Below are positions 1-6,635 of a DNA stretch of 9,144 bases, piece after piece. Made by a program: the position numbers and the translations under genes. The stretch is from Betaproteobacteria bacterium UBA931 (GTDB taxonomy: Bacteria; Pseudomonadota; Gammaproteobacteria; Burkholderiales; Casimicrobiaceae), in assembly GCA_002293615.1 (NCBI GenBank), contig DBDN01000036.1, positions 11,183 through 20,326 of the forward strand, read 5' to 3'. Each line of letters begins with the position of its first letter. The stretch's first letter is position 1. The notes beneath the pieces were generated by a model, which saw only the letters and a program-made list of their open reading frames with translations, searched no databases and was not told the origin of the DNA.

Positions 1-527
1 TGGACCGAAAGGATTTCAGGATCGCCCGCATAAATACCGGAAACGAAAGGATCGATTGCAAAATGCAGAAATTCCTCGCCTAAGCGACGGCGGACAAAAC
101 CGGCCACACTTTCTTCTACCTCCGGCGTGGAAGCTTTGATGAATGGTTCGCGCAGCAAGCCCAATTTGGTTTTGTGCGAAAAGAGTGGGGTGGTTAAAAA
201 AGAAGCGGGCGACATCGGCAACGGAATCAATTGCCCATCGCGAACGATAAAACGACGATCGGCAATTTTATTGGCGCCGATACGTTGCTGGCGGATGCCA
301 AGATCGTCGAGCAATTCATTGATCAGCGGCGAAGTATCCAGCCCGTTATTGGGGCCGGACTCCCAGAGAAAACCGTCTTTTCTTCCCGAACCGATGGCGC
401 CGCCGGTATGCGATTCTTTTTCGAGTACGGTAACGTCAAAGCCTTGTTTGTATAAACGATAAGCGGCAGTTAAACCGGAAAGCCCGGCGCCGATAACAAT
501 GACTTTTTTGGGTGTAGCGGTTTCCAC
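1..527 (-). CDS. hemG: Oxygen-dependent protoporphyrinogen oxidase (HemY type), N-terminal part, cut by the window edge
   Basis: FAD-dependent enzyme that oxidises protoporphyrinogen IX to protoporphyrin IX, the penultimate step of heme synthesis, normally at the inner face of the cytoplasmic membrane. 175 codons are visible; the family is usually about 450-480 residues, so the C-terminal half lies beyond the left edge. The N terminus has the dinucleotide-binding fold: VIVIGAGLSG (residues 9-18), the acidic residue E36 ending the second strand (VTVLEKE), and GG at 42-43. Family-specific stretches follow: FLWESGPN (about 53-60), SPLINELLDDLGI, and near the edge ESVAGFVRRRLGEEF and DPFVSGIYAGDPE, which are strongly characteristic of this oxidase rather than of amine oxidases or phytoene desaturases. 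I chose the GTG at 527 because AGGAAA (539-534) sits eight bases upstream of it. It lies 57 bases downstream of ccmI and probably shares its transcript. Naming varies: this is the HemY-type FAD enzyme, not the flavodoxin-like HemG of E. coli. Confidence 0.9.
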   Translation of the reverse strand, partial: METATPKKVIVIGAGLSGLTAAYRLYKQGFDVTVLEKESHTGGAIGSGRKDGFLWESGPNNGLDTSPLINELLDDLGIRQQRIGANKIADRRFIVRDGQLIPLPMSPASFLTTPLFSHKTKLGLLREPFIKASTPEVEESVAGFVRRRLGEEFLHFAIDPFVSGIYAGDPEILSV

Positions 528-584
528 GTGATCTTTCCTGTTTTGATGAGCAAAGGGGGGAGAGAATGAGATGGCAGCAGCACG

Positions 585-1481
585 TCAGGGTGTCGATTCT
601 ACGACAGCTGCGCTGGTTTGTGCTCCCGGTTCAGCTTCAGCGCGGGCAATGGCAATGCTTAGCTCTTGGTAAGCGCGCGATTCGGGGTTGAGCATTTCAC
701 GTAATGTTCGCCAGTACCGCGCGGCAGTTTCATAGTCGTGTATTTCATAAGCGGCGCTGCCGCCCATCTCCAACGCCACCGGATTGCCCGGCGCCAATTC
801 CAGAGCTTGTTTGACAAGTTCGTTCGGGCGACCGCGGAACGTTCCGCCTTGCCCCATGCCGATTGCTTCCGCCAATTCGCAAAGAACAGTCGCGTCGTTG
901 GCCACTTTACCGGACGTGTTAATGGCTTTTTCAAAAGCGATTGCGGCTTCGTGAAAACGGTTGGCTTCCATTTCGGAGCGGCCAAGAAATACCCAGGCGC
1001 GGGCATCGTTCGGATTTGCGGCAAGGTGCGCGCGCAGGTGCTGGCTGGCGGACTGTTGGTCGTCCGATTCATTATTCATCACAGCGAACATCTGGATATT
1101 GCCGATGTGTAGATAAAGGCCGATCGCGAGTACCGGTATCAAACCCATCACAATCATTCCTGCTTTTCGTGTGGGCGCAGAAAGGCAATGCGATAATGGA
1201 TAACATTTCGGACCGTTGCTTTCCTCATCGATTTCCGAAAGCATGCGCCGGCGAAGCTCAGCTTGCGCTTTTTCAAATTCTTCTTCGGAAATACGGCCAT
1301 CGGAAAATTCGTCGGCAAGCCGTGCTGATTCATCTTGATAGATGAGCAGGTTGGAGGTTTTTTCATCCACGTCGGGCTCAAGCTTTGACGCAGAAAAAAG
1401 GCGTGGGCCAATCCAGGCCAGCGCCGTAATAATCATTAGCGCCGCGATAACAATAAAAAGATAAAATGCAAAAGAAGTCAT
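585..1481 (-). CDS. ccmI: Cytochrome c maturation protein CcmI (CycH), TPR apocytochrome chaperone
   Basis: Inner-membrane protein of the System I (Ccm) cytochrome c pathway. It binds the C terminus of apocytochrome c through periplasmic TPR repeats and passes it to the heme ligation module. Numbering from the ATG at 1481 gives 298 residues. The first membrane helix is at about 5-25, followed by a cytoplasmic loop with the LIYQDE stretch (about 45-50) and a charged helix typical of CcmI. The second helix is at about 107-125 (GMIVMGLIPVLAIGLYL). TPR-like helices run from about 150 to 262, including DARAWVFLGRSEM and the family-like GQGGTFRGRPNELVKQAL, then DYETAARYW. The frame also extends nine codons up to a TTG at 1508, but that extension is not needed for the first helix and neither start has a clear Shine-Dalgarno, so I prefer the ATG. 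The 177 bases upstream (1482-1658) show no strong promoter or terminator. The adjacent hemG downstream fits a heme/cytochrome c role; no other ccm gene is in view. Confidence 0.88.
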   Translation of the reverse strand: MTSFAFYLFIVIAALMIITALAWIGPRLFSASKLEPDVDEKTSNLLIYQDESARLADEFSDGRISEEEFEKAQAELRRRMLSEIDEESNGPKCYPLSHCLSAPTRKAGMIVMGLIPVLAIGLYLHIGNIQMFAVMNNESDDQQSASQHLRAHLAANPNDARAWVFLGRSEMEANRFHEAAIAFEKAINTSGKVANDATVLCELAEAIGMGQGGTFRGRPNELVKQALELAPGNPVALEMGGSAAYEIHDYETAARYWRTLREMLNPESRAYQELSIAIARAEAEPGAQTSAAVVESTP

Positions 1482-1658
1482 GTTTATAAAAACTAAACCA
1501 ATACACAATATCCGAATGGAAATACTGTCTCTTACAGGCTACGTATCATTCTGCGGCAATACGCCACACAATGAAAGCGGGTTTTGTGATTTGCTGTAAC
1601 AGTCACGGTGTCTTTGTGAATGTGTACATTGGACGACAGGGGCGCGCGTCATATGTTT

Positions 1659-3944
1659 TTAAGTTGATCCGGCATGGAGATTGGCTTGCGCCGCCGCCAA
1701 TGCCGCCATGTTAACAATGCGACGTACCGTTGCCGATGGCGTCAGAATATGGATGGGGCGGTTGACGCCCAGCAATATCGGGCCGATGGTCACGTTGCTG
1801 CTGCCGGTAATTTTCAAAAGGTTAAACGAAATATTGGCCGAATCAATACCAGGCATTACCAAAAGGTTGGCCGGACCGGCAAAACGCGCATTGGGAAAAA
1901 CGCGCGTGCGTACTTCTTCGCTCAATGCGGCATCGCCTTGAATTTCGCCTTCGATCTCAATATCCGGCGCCAGCGTTTGCACCAATGTCAGCGTGTCGCG
2001 CATTTTTTTCGCGGTCGGCCAATCGCTGGTGCCGAAGCTTGAATGCGAGAGCAACGCGACTTTCGGCTCAATACCGAAACTGCGTACTTCTTTTGCCGCC
2101 ATCAGCGTGATTTCGGCCAACTCCTCGGCACTGGGTTCACGATTGATATATGTGTCGGTGATGAACAGGGTTTGGTTTTGCAGCATCAAAGCGTTCATCG
2201 CCGCATAAGTTTTTACGCCGGGTTTTACACCGATGATTTGGTCGATATAGCGTAAGTGACGCATGTATTCCGTGACCAGACCGCACACCATGCCGTCGGC
2301 CTCGCCACGACGAATCGTCATGGCGCCGATCAAGGTTGGGCGGCGGCGTACTTCCAGCTTGGCGTAAGCGGGTGTGACGCCTTTGCGTTGCGTCAATGAA
2401 TAGTACTCTTCGCAGATTTCATCGAACCGTTTGTCTTTTTCAATGTCGATGATTTCAAAATCCCTGCCGGGACGAATACGCAAACCGAGCCGCTTAATCC
2501 GGCGCTCGATCACCTCGGGGCGGCCGACCAGCGTAATATCGCACACTTTATCGTCACGGATAATCTGTGCGGCGCGCAGCACACGCTCTTCCTCACCCTC
2601 GGCAAGCACGATACGACGACACGTTACTTTTGCCGCATTGAACACCGGCTTCATGATAAAGCCCGAGTGATAAACGAAAGAACGCAGTCTTTCCTGATAA
2701 GCGTCAAAATTTTCAATCGGATGCGTGGCCACACCGGTATCCATGGCCGCTTTGGCAACCGCCGGCGCGATTTGCAGGATCAGGCGCGGGTCGAACGGTT
2801 TGGGAATCAGATATTCCGGGCCGAAATTGAGATCTTCAATGTTATAAGCGGCTTCGACAATATCGGATTGTTCGGCCATGGCCAAATCGGCAATCGCATA
2901 TACTGCCGCGGTTTTCATTTCATCATTGATTTGCGTGGCACCGACATCAAGCGCTCCCCGGAAGATGAAAGGAAAGCACAAAACGTTGTTGACTTGATTG
3001 GGGTAGTCGGAACGTCCGGTGGCAATAACGGCATCGGGGCGCACTTCTTTGATAAGTTCGGGCAGGATTTCCGGCTCGGGATTGGCGAGCGCGAACACCA
3101 GCGGTTTTTCTGTCATTGCAGCAAGCCATTCTTTTTGAACGACTCGTGCCGCAGATAAACCGAGGAAAACATCGGCGCCGTCCAACGCTTCCCGCAAAGC
3201 ACGCTTATCGGTTTTTTGCGCGTAATACTCGCGCAACGGGTTCATGTCGACGGTGCGTCCCTCGTACACAACACCATGAATATCACACAGCCAGATATTT
3301 TCTTTTTTAGCGCCCAGCAATTCGAGCATTTTCAAGCACGCCAAACCGGCTGCTCCCGCGCCGGAACAAACGATATGGATATCCTTAATATCTTTTTCAA
3401 CCACACGCAGGCCGTTGATAATCGCGGCGGCTACGATGATTGCCGTGCCGTGTTGATCGTCGTGAAAAACGGGAATATTCATGCGCTGGCGGCATTGTTC
3501 TTCGATGTAGAAGCATTCCGGCGCTTTGATGTCTTCCAGATTGATGCCGCCAAAAGTCGGCTCCATCGCGCAGATCATATCGACCAGCTTTTTCGGATCG
3601 GTTTCGTTTAATTCAAGGTCAAAACAGTCAACACCGGCGAAATTCTTGAACAAAACCGCCTTGCCTTCCATGACCGGTTTTCCTGCGAGCGGACCGATAT
3701 TGCCCAAGCCGAGTACCGCTGTACCGTTGGTAATTACCGCAATCAGGTTGCCGCGCGCGGTAAGGGTGCGGGCCTCATCCGGAGAGCGGACGATTTCCTC
3801 GCAAGCGGCGGCGACGCCGGGCGTGTAAGCCAATGCCAGATCGCGTTGTGTTACCAGCGCTTTGCTGGGAACCACTTCGATTTTTCCGGCGGGAGATTTA
3901 CGGTGATAGAAAAGGGCGGCGTCGCGAATGTTTTCGGTGGACAT
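1659..3944 (-). CDS. maeB: Malic enzyme fused to phosphotransacetylase-like domain (MaeB type, probably NADP-dependent)
   Basis: Oxidatively decarboxylates malate to pyruvate plus CO2 with NAD(P)H; cytoplasmic. It is 761 residues long, matching the MaeB class (about 760). The malic enzyme part is about 1-420: Y40 in ALAYTPGVA, K95 in MEGKAVLFK (presumed catalytic pair), E137/D138 and D162 (LEDIKAPE and FHDDQHGT, metal ligands), a Rossmann GAGAAG at 195-200, then ANPEPEI (287-293) and SDYPNQVNN (312-320). The phosphotransacetylase-like part runs from about 440 to 761, beginning RRIVLAEGEEERVLRAAQ. In MaeB proteins this domain is known to be regulatory (acetyl-CoA inhibition) rather than catalytic. 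Consistent with this, the segment aligning by eye to the Pta active-site Ser-Arg...Asp reads T735, P736...R742 here. NADP preference is inferred from class, not shown. The start ATG has no clear Shine-Dalgarno. It lies 25 bases after the antiporter stop, so the two are probably cotranscribed. Confidence 0.95.
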   Translation of the reverse strand: MSTENIRDAALFYHRKSPAGKIEVVPSKALVTQRDLALAYTPGVAAACEEIVRSPDEARTLTARGNLIAVITNGTAVLGLGNIGPLAGKPVMEGKAVLFKNFAGVDCFDLELNETDPKKLVDMICAMEPTFGGINLEDIKAPECFYIEEQCRQRMNIPVFHDDQHGTAIIVAAAIINGLRVVEKDIKDIHIVCSGAGAAGLACLKMLELLGAKKENIWLCDIHGVVYEGRTVDMNPLREYYAQKTDKRALREALDGADVFLGLSAARVVQKEWLAAMTEKPLVFALANPEPEILPELIKEVRPDAVIATGRSDYPNQVNNVLCFPFIFRGALDVGATQINDEMKTAAVYAIADLAMAEQSDIVEAAYNIEDLNFGPEYLIPKPFDPRLILQIAPAVAKAAMDTGVATHPIENFDAYQERLRSFVYHSGFIMKPVFNAAKVTCRRIVLAEGEEERVLRAAQIIRDDKVCDITLVGRPEVIERRIKRLGLRIRPGRDFEIIDIEKDKRFDEICEEYYSLTQRKGVTPAYAKLEVRRRPTLIGAMTIRRGEADGMVCGLVTEYMRHLRYIDQIIGVKPGVKTYAAMNALMLQNQTLFITDTYINREPSAEELAEITLMAAKEVRSFGIEPKVALLSHSSFGTSDWPTAKKMRDTLTLVQTLAPDIEIEGEIQGDAALSEEVRTRVFPNARFAGPANLLVMPGIDSANISFNLLKITGSSNVTIGPILLGVNRPIHILTPSATVRRIVNMAALAAAQANLHAGST

Positions 3945-3969
3945 ATCTATTATTCGAGTTTAAAAAAGT

Positions 3970-5250
3970 TTACCGACCAAACGGAAGAAGGAACATTACC
4001 GCAGCCAGTATGGTTGGCCCGAGAGCGGCAAGAAAAAGTTTGAGCGGGTTGACGCTGTCGTCTTGAAAACGATTTTTCAAGATGGCAATCCCGGCTGGAT
4101 TCGGCGCATTTGCGATGACGGTCAGCCCGCCGCCGACAATCGCGCCGGAGACCAAAGAATATTTAAATGCGGCATCGGTACCCTCGACCAGCGAACCGAG
4201 ATAAGTCAAGGCGGCGTTATCGGTAATTGCGGTCAACGCGGTCGCACCCCAGAACAACGCTTGCGGTGACATGCCGCCAAGGATATCCTGAAGCCACCAT
4301 GCTTGCATGCCGCCGAGCACCACCAAGCCGCCAAGAAAGAAAGCAACAAGCATGCTCTCGCGCAGCATCATCATTCGGTTTTGAAATTGCGGGTAAGCAG
4401 CAGCAAGTCCCAAAAAGAAAAGCAGTAGCGGTAAAAAGATTACCGGGTGGTGGGCAAAGATAACAATTGCCGCGAGAAAGACAAAGTGAATCAAAACAAT
4501 GATTCGGGGAATCTGTATATCGTTGGAGATAATTACCGTTGCGTGCCTTGGGATGTCTTTCCGGCAAATATAACTGGCGATCAATGCGTTTAACACGACT
4601 GCGATAAATGAGCGCCAGCCGAAGGTGGTCAGCATGAACGTTAAATCCCAATTCCATTGACCGGCGACCATCAGAATAGGCGGTGCGGCATAAGGCGTGA
4701 GCGCGCCGCCAATGGAAACATTTACAAACAACACGCCGACGGTAAGATATTTCACGCGCGACGGCATGGCCTGCGCCAAAAACGTATCGCGCAGCATCAA
4801 AGCGGCCAAGGTCATCGCCGCAGGCTCGGTGATGAATGAACCGAATAAAGGGATAATTGCCAGCGTCAAAAAATAGAGGATCAGCGACTCCTCCAGCGGT
4901 AGCGGCTTTGATAACTTTCGCGCCAACCAGCGCACCACATCGCGCACGGAGGTTGTGATCGGGCGGCTTGCCGCAACCACCATAATCGCAAACACGAATA
5001 AAGGCTCGGTAAAATTGCGCCCCTCAATATATTCAAGCGCTTTTTCGTTACCGAAATGGATAAACATCACCACCATCATGATGCCCGCCCAAAGGCCGAA
5101 AACGACTTCGACTTCACCCAATAAATGCCACATCCCCGCGTGCGTTGGGAAACGATGCCCAAGATGCGCAATAAAACTGGACGCGAATGTATGAATTACG
5201 GCCAAACCAAAAATAGTTGTGGCGATAATCTGCATTGTTGAGGGAGTCAT
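3970..5250 (-). CDS. Putative Na+/H+ antiporter, ArsB/NhaD-like ion transporter superfamily
   Basis: Polytopic inner-membrane protein of 426 residues with roughly ten to twelve hydrophobic segments, resembling the family annotated as putative Na+/H+ antiporter (formerly DUF1504; Pfam Na_H_antiport_2, as I recall it). Visible conserved stretches fall in two halves, as expected for the inverted-repeat ion transporter fold: SFITEPAAMTLAALMLRD (138-155) and VNVSIGGALTPYAAPP (177-192) in the first half, and ALTAITDNAALTYLGSL (338-354) and VIANAPNPAGIAIL (378-391) in the second. The acidic and asparagine residues in TEPA and TDNA are candidates for ion binding. Family assignment rests on pattern recall; transport substrate is not demonstrated. 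The start ATG at 5250 is supported by AAGG seven bases upstream and by a promoter at 5304-5333. maeB follows after 25 bases. A tie between sodium/proton exchange and malate metabolism is possible but only inferred from position. Confidence 0.75.
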   Translation of the reverse strand: MTPSTMQIIATTIFGLAVIHTFASSFIAHLGHRFPTHAGMWHLLGEVEVVFGLWAGIMMVVMFIHFGNEKALEYIEGRNFTEPLFVFAIMVVAASRPITTSVRDVVRWLARKLSKPLPLEESLILYFLTLAIIPLFGSFITEPAAMTLAALMLRDTFLAQAMPSRVKYLTVGVLFVNVSIGGALTPYAAPPILMVAGQWNWDLTFMLTTFGWRSFIAVVLNALIASYICRKDIPRHATVIISNDIQIPRIIVLIHFVFLAAIVIFAHHPVIFLPLLLFFLGLAAAYPQFQNRMMMLRESMLVAFFLGGLVVLGGMQAWWLQDILGGMSPQALFWGATALTAITDNAALTYLGSLVEGTDAAFKYSLVSGAIVGGGLTVIANAPNPAGIAILKNRFQDDSVNPLKLFLAALGPTILAAVMFLLPFGR

Positions 5251-5303
5251 GCAATAACCTTCTTTACAAAAAACGAACGGAATGTTATGACGGGAAAGGC
5301 AAC

Positions 5304-5333
5304 ACTATAAAGCAAAGCGCGCACCATTTCCAA
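5304..5333 (-). promoter_or_regulatory. Sigma-70-like promoter for the antiporter-maeB unit
   Basis: On the minus strand TTGGAA (5333-5328) and TATAGT (5309-5304) are separated by 18 bases, four or five of six matches each to the consensus. The predicted start is near 5297, giving a leader of about 47 bases before the antiporter ATG at 5250. Confidence 0.5.
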
Positions 5334-5414
5334 GTGTTTTAAGAGCGAAAGCTTCTGGAAAGTTGCCATGGAAGAGTGGGGAATACGGAAATTTGCGAAA
5401 ATTCCCGTTGTTCG

Positions 5415-5444
5415 TTGGAAATGACAGGCGGGCTGCGGTACAAT
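5415..5444 (+). promoter_or_regulatory. Sigma-70-like promoter for tRNA-Ser
   Basis: TTGGAA (5415-5420), 18-base spacer, TACAAT (5439-5444), the latter five of six to the -10 consensus. The predicted start near 5451 lies about nine bases before the mature tRNA 5' end at 5460. It points away from the antiporter promoter, so this 209-base gap is a divergent control region. Confidence 0.6.
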
Positions 5445-5459
5445 GCCAACCCTTGTCGC

Positions 5460-5550
5460 GGAGAGATGGATGAGTGGTTTAAGTCGCACGCCTGGAAAGC
5501 GTGTTTAGGGTAATACCCTAACGCGGGTTCGAATCCCGCTCTCTCCGCCA
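5460..5550 (+). tRNA. tRNA-Ser (anticodon GGA)
   Basis: A complete class II tRNA with encoded CCA. The acceptor stem GGAGAGA (5460-5466) pairs with TCTCTCC (5540-5546), followed by discriminator G5547 and CCA at 5548-5550. The anticodon stem CACGC/GCGTG (5487-5491, 5499-5503) closes the loop CTGGAAA with anticodon GGA at 5494-5496, reading UCC and UCU serine codons. The long variable arm typical of serine tRNA is TTAGGG/CCCTAA (5505-5510, 5516-5521) with a five-base loop. The T arm is GCGGG-TTCGAAT-CCCGC (5523-5539). No integrase or duplicated 3' end is seen nearby, so there is no sign that it serves as an attachment site. Confidence 0.97.
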
Positions 5551-5608
5551 GTTATCCGCCGGATTAAATTGCTGTTTTTGATAAAAGAAAAAAGAATAAC
5601 AGGAGTGC

Positions 5609-5633
5609 TTTTGGCGCCGGACAGCTGCCAAAA
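5609..5633. repeat. 7-bp perfect inverted repeat between tRNA-Ser and the yjbR-like gene
   Basis: TTTTGGC (5609-5615) and GCCAAAA (5627-5633) flank an 11-base loop that is itself rich in G and C. No T run follows on either strand, so it is not a standard intrinsic terminator. It could be a hairpin in a tRNA-gene read-through transcript or an operator half-site pair. Confidence 0.35.
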
Positions 5634-5742
5634 TACCTGGTTCAAGAACAAAGCTGATTGACAACACTATACGGAACCTGGATTAAAGAAGCTTTACCGA
5701 AAGAGGCTGCCCCGCAATAAATATCTGCTCGGTGAAGAATAC

Positions 5743-5748
5743 GGGAGG
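5743..5748 (+). promoter_or_regulatory. Shine-Dalgarno that decides the yjbR-like start
   Basis: GGGAGG ends eight bases before the GTG at 5757. A GTG three codons earlier (5748) overlaps the end of this motif and so cannot use it. The site supports starting at 5757. Confidence 0.65.
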
Positions 5749-5756
5749 TGCGGACT

Positions 5757-6149
5757 GTGACAAAACAAGAGCTCATCAATTTTTGCCTGACGTTCCCAAG
5801 CGCTTACGAGGACTATCCGTTTGACGATATCGTAGATGCTGGCGCTTGGACGGTGATGCGTCATCGCGCGAACAAAAAAGGTTTCGCTCATATTTACAAG
5901 CGGAACGGTAAGCTGTGCATCAACCTCAAGTGTGATCCGCTCGAAGCAGATTTTCTGCGGCAGTTATTTGTGGACGTAACGCCCGCTTACCATATGAACA
6001 AGATGCATTGGAACACCGTTACGCTTGGCGGTGATGTGTCGAACCAGGAGTTGCGACGGATGATCGGGCGAAGCTACGATTTGGTAAAGCCGAAAACAAG
6101 GTCGGGTAAAACGAAAAAGCAAAGGTCTTTGTCAGAAGCGCGGCGTTAG
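5757..6149 (+). CDS. MmcQ/YjbR family protein
   Basis: Small cytoplasmic protein of 130 residues from the GTG at 5757, in the usual 115-130 range of the YjbR/MmcQ family (CyaY-like fold, often annotated as DNA-binding; cellular role unsettled). Recognisable family stretches are the N-terminal TKQELINFCLTFPSAYEDYPF (split here as residues 2-12 and 13-22), an aromatic strand AHIYKRNGKLCINLKCDP (44-61), and the signature PAYHMNKMHWNTVTL (76-90), followed by SYDLV (106-110). The tail from about 112 is rich in lysine, arginine and serine (KPKTRSGKTKKQR), a basic extension. It stands alone on the plus strand after tRNA-Ser and ends 31 bases from the convergent dtd stop. A TTGACA at 5658-5663 might be its -35, but the matching -10 (GATTAA) is poor. 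Family assignment is confident, function is not. Confidence 0.85.
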   Translation: MTKQELINFCLTFPSAYEDYPFDDIVDAGAWTVMRHRANKKGFAHIYKRNGKLCINLKCDPLEADFLRQLFVDVTPAYHMNKMHWNTVTLGGDVSNQELRRMIGRSYDLVKPKTRSGKTKKQRSLSEARR

Positions 6150-6173
6150 GTTAAAAGCCGACCTGTTTTTAAC
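6150..6173. terminator. Possible weak bidirectional terminator between convergent genes
   Basis: GTTAAAA (6150-6156) and TTTTAAC (6167-6173) are perfect 7-base complements around a 10-base loop, directly after the yjbR-like TAG and just before the dtd stop at 6181-6183. The placement between convergent genes suits a terminator. The stem is AT-rich and the only T run is inside the stem, so strength is doubtful. Confidence 0.3.
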
Positions 6174-6180
6174 TCAAGGC

Positions 6181-6633
6181 TCACGCTCTTATTTTCGAAT
6201 CAAGCCATAGTGTCACCGGGCCATCATTGCACAGGCGCACCTTCATGTTGGCGCCGAATACTCCGGTGGGAATGGGTTTCCCCAGCGTTTGCGACAGTTG
6301 TTCGACAAAGCGTGCGAAAAAAGGCTCGGCAAACTCGGGGCGTGCCGCCGCACTATATGAGGGGCGGTTACCCTTTTGAGTGGATGCATATAAAGTGAAC
6401 TGGCTTACCGCGAGCACTTGCGCGTCAACGTCGCGCACGGAGAGATTCATCACGCCGTTTTCATCGTTAAAAATACGCATCTGTACAATTTTTTTGCATA
6501 ACCACTGAATATCTTCGTCGTTGTCGCTGTCGCTGATGCCGGTGAAAACAAGAATGCCGTGATCAATCGCGCCGACAACGTTTCCGTTCACGGAAACGTC
6601 CGCGTTGCATACGCGTTGCAGTAACGCCCGCAT
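6181..6633 (-). CDS. dtd: D-aminoacyl-tRNA deacylase Dtd
   Basis: Cytoplasmic proofreading enzyme that hydrolyses D-amino acids (and misattached glycine) from tRNA, freeing it for correct charging; works as a homodimer. It has 150 residues, close to the E. coli length of 145, and aligns along its full length. It begins MRALLQRV. The substrate-side motif SQFT is at 77-80, and the hallmark Gly-cisPro motif lies in NDGPVTLWLDS (136-146; G138, P139). RIFNDENGVMNLSV (53-66) is also typical. The ATG at 6633 follows the TGA of the DUF4124-like gene by two bases and has no Shine-Dalgarno of its own, so ribosomes probably reinitiate from the upstream gene. It is the last gene of the right-hand minus-strand cluster. 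Confidence 0.95.
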   Translation of the reverse strand: MRALLQRVCNADVSVNGNVVGAIDHGILVFTGISDSDNDEDIQWLCKKIVQMRIFNDENGVMNLSVRDVDAQVLAVSQFTLYASTQKGNRPSYSAAARPEFAEPFFARFVEQLSQTLGKPIPTGVFGANMKVRLCNDGPVTLWLDSKIRA

Positions 6634-6635
6634 CG

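Noticed and set aside
127..462. Plus-strand frames in the first 500 bases
   Set aside because: They are antisense to the clearly recognisable protoporphyrinogen oxidase.
1482..1658. Terminator or promoter between maeB and ccmI
   Set aside because: Only weak hairpins without T runs and a poor TTGCCG-17-TGTAAG match were found, not enough to call.
2667..3158. 163-codon open frame on the plus strand
   Set aside because: It lies wholly antisense to maeB, which is full length with all expected motifs; the frame has no recognisable domain and is a shadow.
5247..5489. 80-codon minus-strand frame
   Set aside because: It runs across the tRNA-Ser gene and both promoter candidates and has no recognisable content.
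5531..5550. tRNA-Ser 3' end as an attachment site for an integrated element
   Set aside because: No repeat of the tRNA 3' end and no integrase or mobile gene is present downstream; the next gene is an ordinary YjbR-family gene.
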